A DNA stretch of 64,000 nucleotides from Flavobacterium magnum. GTDB taxonomy: Bacteria; Bacteroidota; Bacteroidia; Flavobacteriales; Flavobacteriaceae. Under the pieces are notes generated by a model that was not told the DNA's origin, made no database searches, and worked only from the letters and a program-made list of their open reading frames with translations. Of this stretch, positions 62,917 through 64,000 are shown one piece after another. Each line of letters starts with the position of its first letter. The first letter of the stretch is position 1. The stretch lies in contig NZ_CP028811.1 in NCBI RefSeq assembly GCF_003055625.1, positions 186,001 through 250,000 of the forward strand, in the 5' to 3' direction. Position numbers and translations under genes: made by a program.

Positions 62917-62967
62917 CAAATGTCCCGTTTCCCCCGCCGAAAAGAAATACGCAGTTATTCGTATTTT
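62917..62967 (-). promoter_or_regulatory. Palindromic promoter P3 (small protein B, HK3, HK2, RR2)
   Basis: On the minus strand AAAATACG, 8 bp, CGTATTT (62945-62967), then GACATTTG (62917-62924), a -7 box with one mismatch. The gap from core to -7 box is again 21 bp. The predicted leader to the ATG at 62872 is about 40 nt. Confidence 0.72.
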
Positions 62968-62968
62968 C

Positions 62969-64000
62969 CTATCCCTTCATCAGCTGTGACTTGGGCAAAT
63001 GCACATGGTAGATGCCCGTTTGCCCGTCGACGGTCCGGATGAAGTACAGTTCGCCATTACGCTCGTCATACCACGGGGATCCGTCAAAACTGCCACTATT
63101 GATGCTGCTGCCGAGATTGACCGGCTCTGACCAGTTCTTCCAGCTATCGTCTAAACGGTACGTCACGAAAATATCGTAGTCGCCGTAATTGCTGAAACCA
63201 TTGCTGGAAAACAGCAAAGTCTTATTGTCTGAGAGCAACCGCGGCATGCTTTCATCGGCGGCGCTGTTGATCGCTTTGCCCATGTTTTGTAAAAAACCGT
63301 ACGAACCGTCTTCCTTCCTATTCGAAAAGTACAGATCGGCACCGCCCTGGGTCATGTCGGTTTCAATGCCCATGATGATGGTTTGGGCGTCGGCGCTGAT
63401 TGTCAGTTCCGACGTGTCATCGTAGTTGTTGTAAGCCGCAACTTTCAATATGCCTGACACCGCCATTGCATCGCCCTGGCCTCCATAGAATGCGTAGCCC
63501 GTTTCGCCTGTACCGCGACTGTAGCTTTTTCCGCCTTTGAGCGCCCAGTTGTCGTGGATGCCGTAGAGATAATTGAACTGATCATCGTCATTCAGTGCAT
63601 TCATTTCCTGCGACGGAGCTGACCACCGGCCATCATTCTTTATGCACGAGTAAATGACCTCTTTAGGATTCGTAAAGTCCGTAAAATACAACTTATTACC
63701 ATCCGGGTTCAATATCGGATTGGAAGGCATGAGGCCACCGAGGTCGAGTTTCTCCGGCCTGGGCAGCGACGCAAATTCCTGTGCTGAGTGGATGGAGGCT
63801 TCCATCGGGGTTTCTGAATCCGAAATACCGATGGCGTCAACCTGCTTTTGCCCGGGAACCAATGCGAAACTGAAATCTACGCGTACCGCAACGACATGGG
63901 CTACAGCCTGGTCTAAGATCGCATGCTCAATGCCGGGATTGACATCCACTTCGGGCGCGGACTGGATTTTTCTCCTTTTTCGGTTGTAATAATATTTACG
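62969..64000 (-). CDS. PD40-type beta-propeller protein (5' end outside the window)
   Basis: The frame is open to the right edge; a GTG at 63949 is not taken as the start because coding continues upstream (RKYYYNRKRRKIQSAPEV). The visible 343 residues have WD40-like/PD40 repeats: LNPDGNKLYFTDFTNPKEVIYS, MPRLLSDNKTLLFSSNGFSNYGDYDIFVTYRLDDSWKNWSEPVNLGSSINS and GSPWYDERNGELYFIR. PD40 domains occur in periplasmic or surface propellers, often with OmpA domains, but its C-terminus lacks one. Its stop codon is at the edge of promoter P3. Confidence 0.8.
   Translation of the reverse strand, partial: RKYYYNRKRRKIQSAPEVDVNPGIEHAILDQAVAHVVAVRVDFSFALVPGQKQVDAIGISDSETPMEASIHSAQEFASLPRPEKLDLGGLMPSNPILNPDGNKLYFTDFTNPKEVIYSCIKNDGRWSAPSQEMNALNDDDQFNYLYGIHDNWALKGGKSYSRGTGETGYAFYGGQGDAMAVSGILKVAAYNNYDDTSELTISADAQTIIMGIETDMTQGGADLYFSNRKEDGSYGFLQNMGKAINSAADESMPRLLSDNKTLLFSSNGFSNYGDYDIFVTYRLDDSWKNWSEPVNLGSSINSGSFDGSPWYDERNGELYFIRTVDGQTGIYHVHLPKSQLMKG

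Overview
The window looks like a chromosome segment of a Flavobacteriaceae member (phylum Bacteroidota), most likely Flavobacterium or a close relative. The evidence is two SusC/SusD pairs, many lipoproteins with short Bacteroidota-type lipoboxes, a protein with a type IX secretion (T9SS) C-terminal sorting domain, and promoters with the Bacteroidota -7 element TAnnTTTG in place of an E. coli -10 box. No rRNA, tRNA, CRISPR array, integrase, transposase or prophage gene was seen.

Layout. (a) 1-5216: the end of a SusC-SusD-lipoprotein nutrient-uptake operon, cut at its 5' side. (b) 5285-12495: housekeeping genes rlmB, a rhomboid protease, rarA, a secreted unknown, yjjG, radC, mpl and a TPR protein. 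(c) 12601-18914: a complete minus-strand SusC-SusD operon with two surface lipoproteins. (d) 19250-30698: rnhB, lipB, lysS, two small Spy-like secreted proteins, hemL, a LysM glucosaminidase, a PLP enzyme, a small HExxH membrane protein, a DUF5522 protein, hutU and a DUF4136 lipoprotein. (e) 31187-48013: a long minus-strand catabolic block. A TetR regulator is followed by paaE-A-B-C-D, paaG, paaH, paaI, paaJ, paaZ, a hydratase, paaY, and then branched-chain 2-oxoacid dehydrogenase E2, ilvE and a fused E1. No phenylacetate-CoA ligase (paaK) is present in the window. (f) 48246-64000: a surface/signalling island with a 1436-residue repeat adhesin, a SUMF1-fold secreted protein, two LuxR-type response regulators, three TPR sensor histidine kinases, two paralogous small membrane coiled-coil proteins, a DUF6252 lipoprotein and a partial PD40 protein.

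Most notable observations. First, three promoters in region (f) each carry the palindrome AATACG-N8-CGTATT exactly 21 bp upstream of a -7 box. They precede the SUMF1/adhesin pair, the DUF6252 lipoprotein, and the small-protein/kinase/regulator operon. This looks like the shared binding site of the two nearly identical response-regulator DNA-binding domains, and it would tie kinases, regulators, small membrane proteins and surface proteins into one autoregulated regulon. Second, a structured intergenic repeat occurs at least three times in the catabolic block, with compensatory base changes that preserve its stems. Third, a TetR-type palindrome sits at the predicted start site of the paa operon. 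Fourth, PaaZ carries an extra histidine-rich C-terminal domain. Functions are assigned by recognising motifs by eye; no database search was run.
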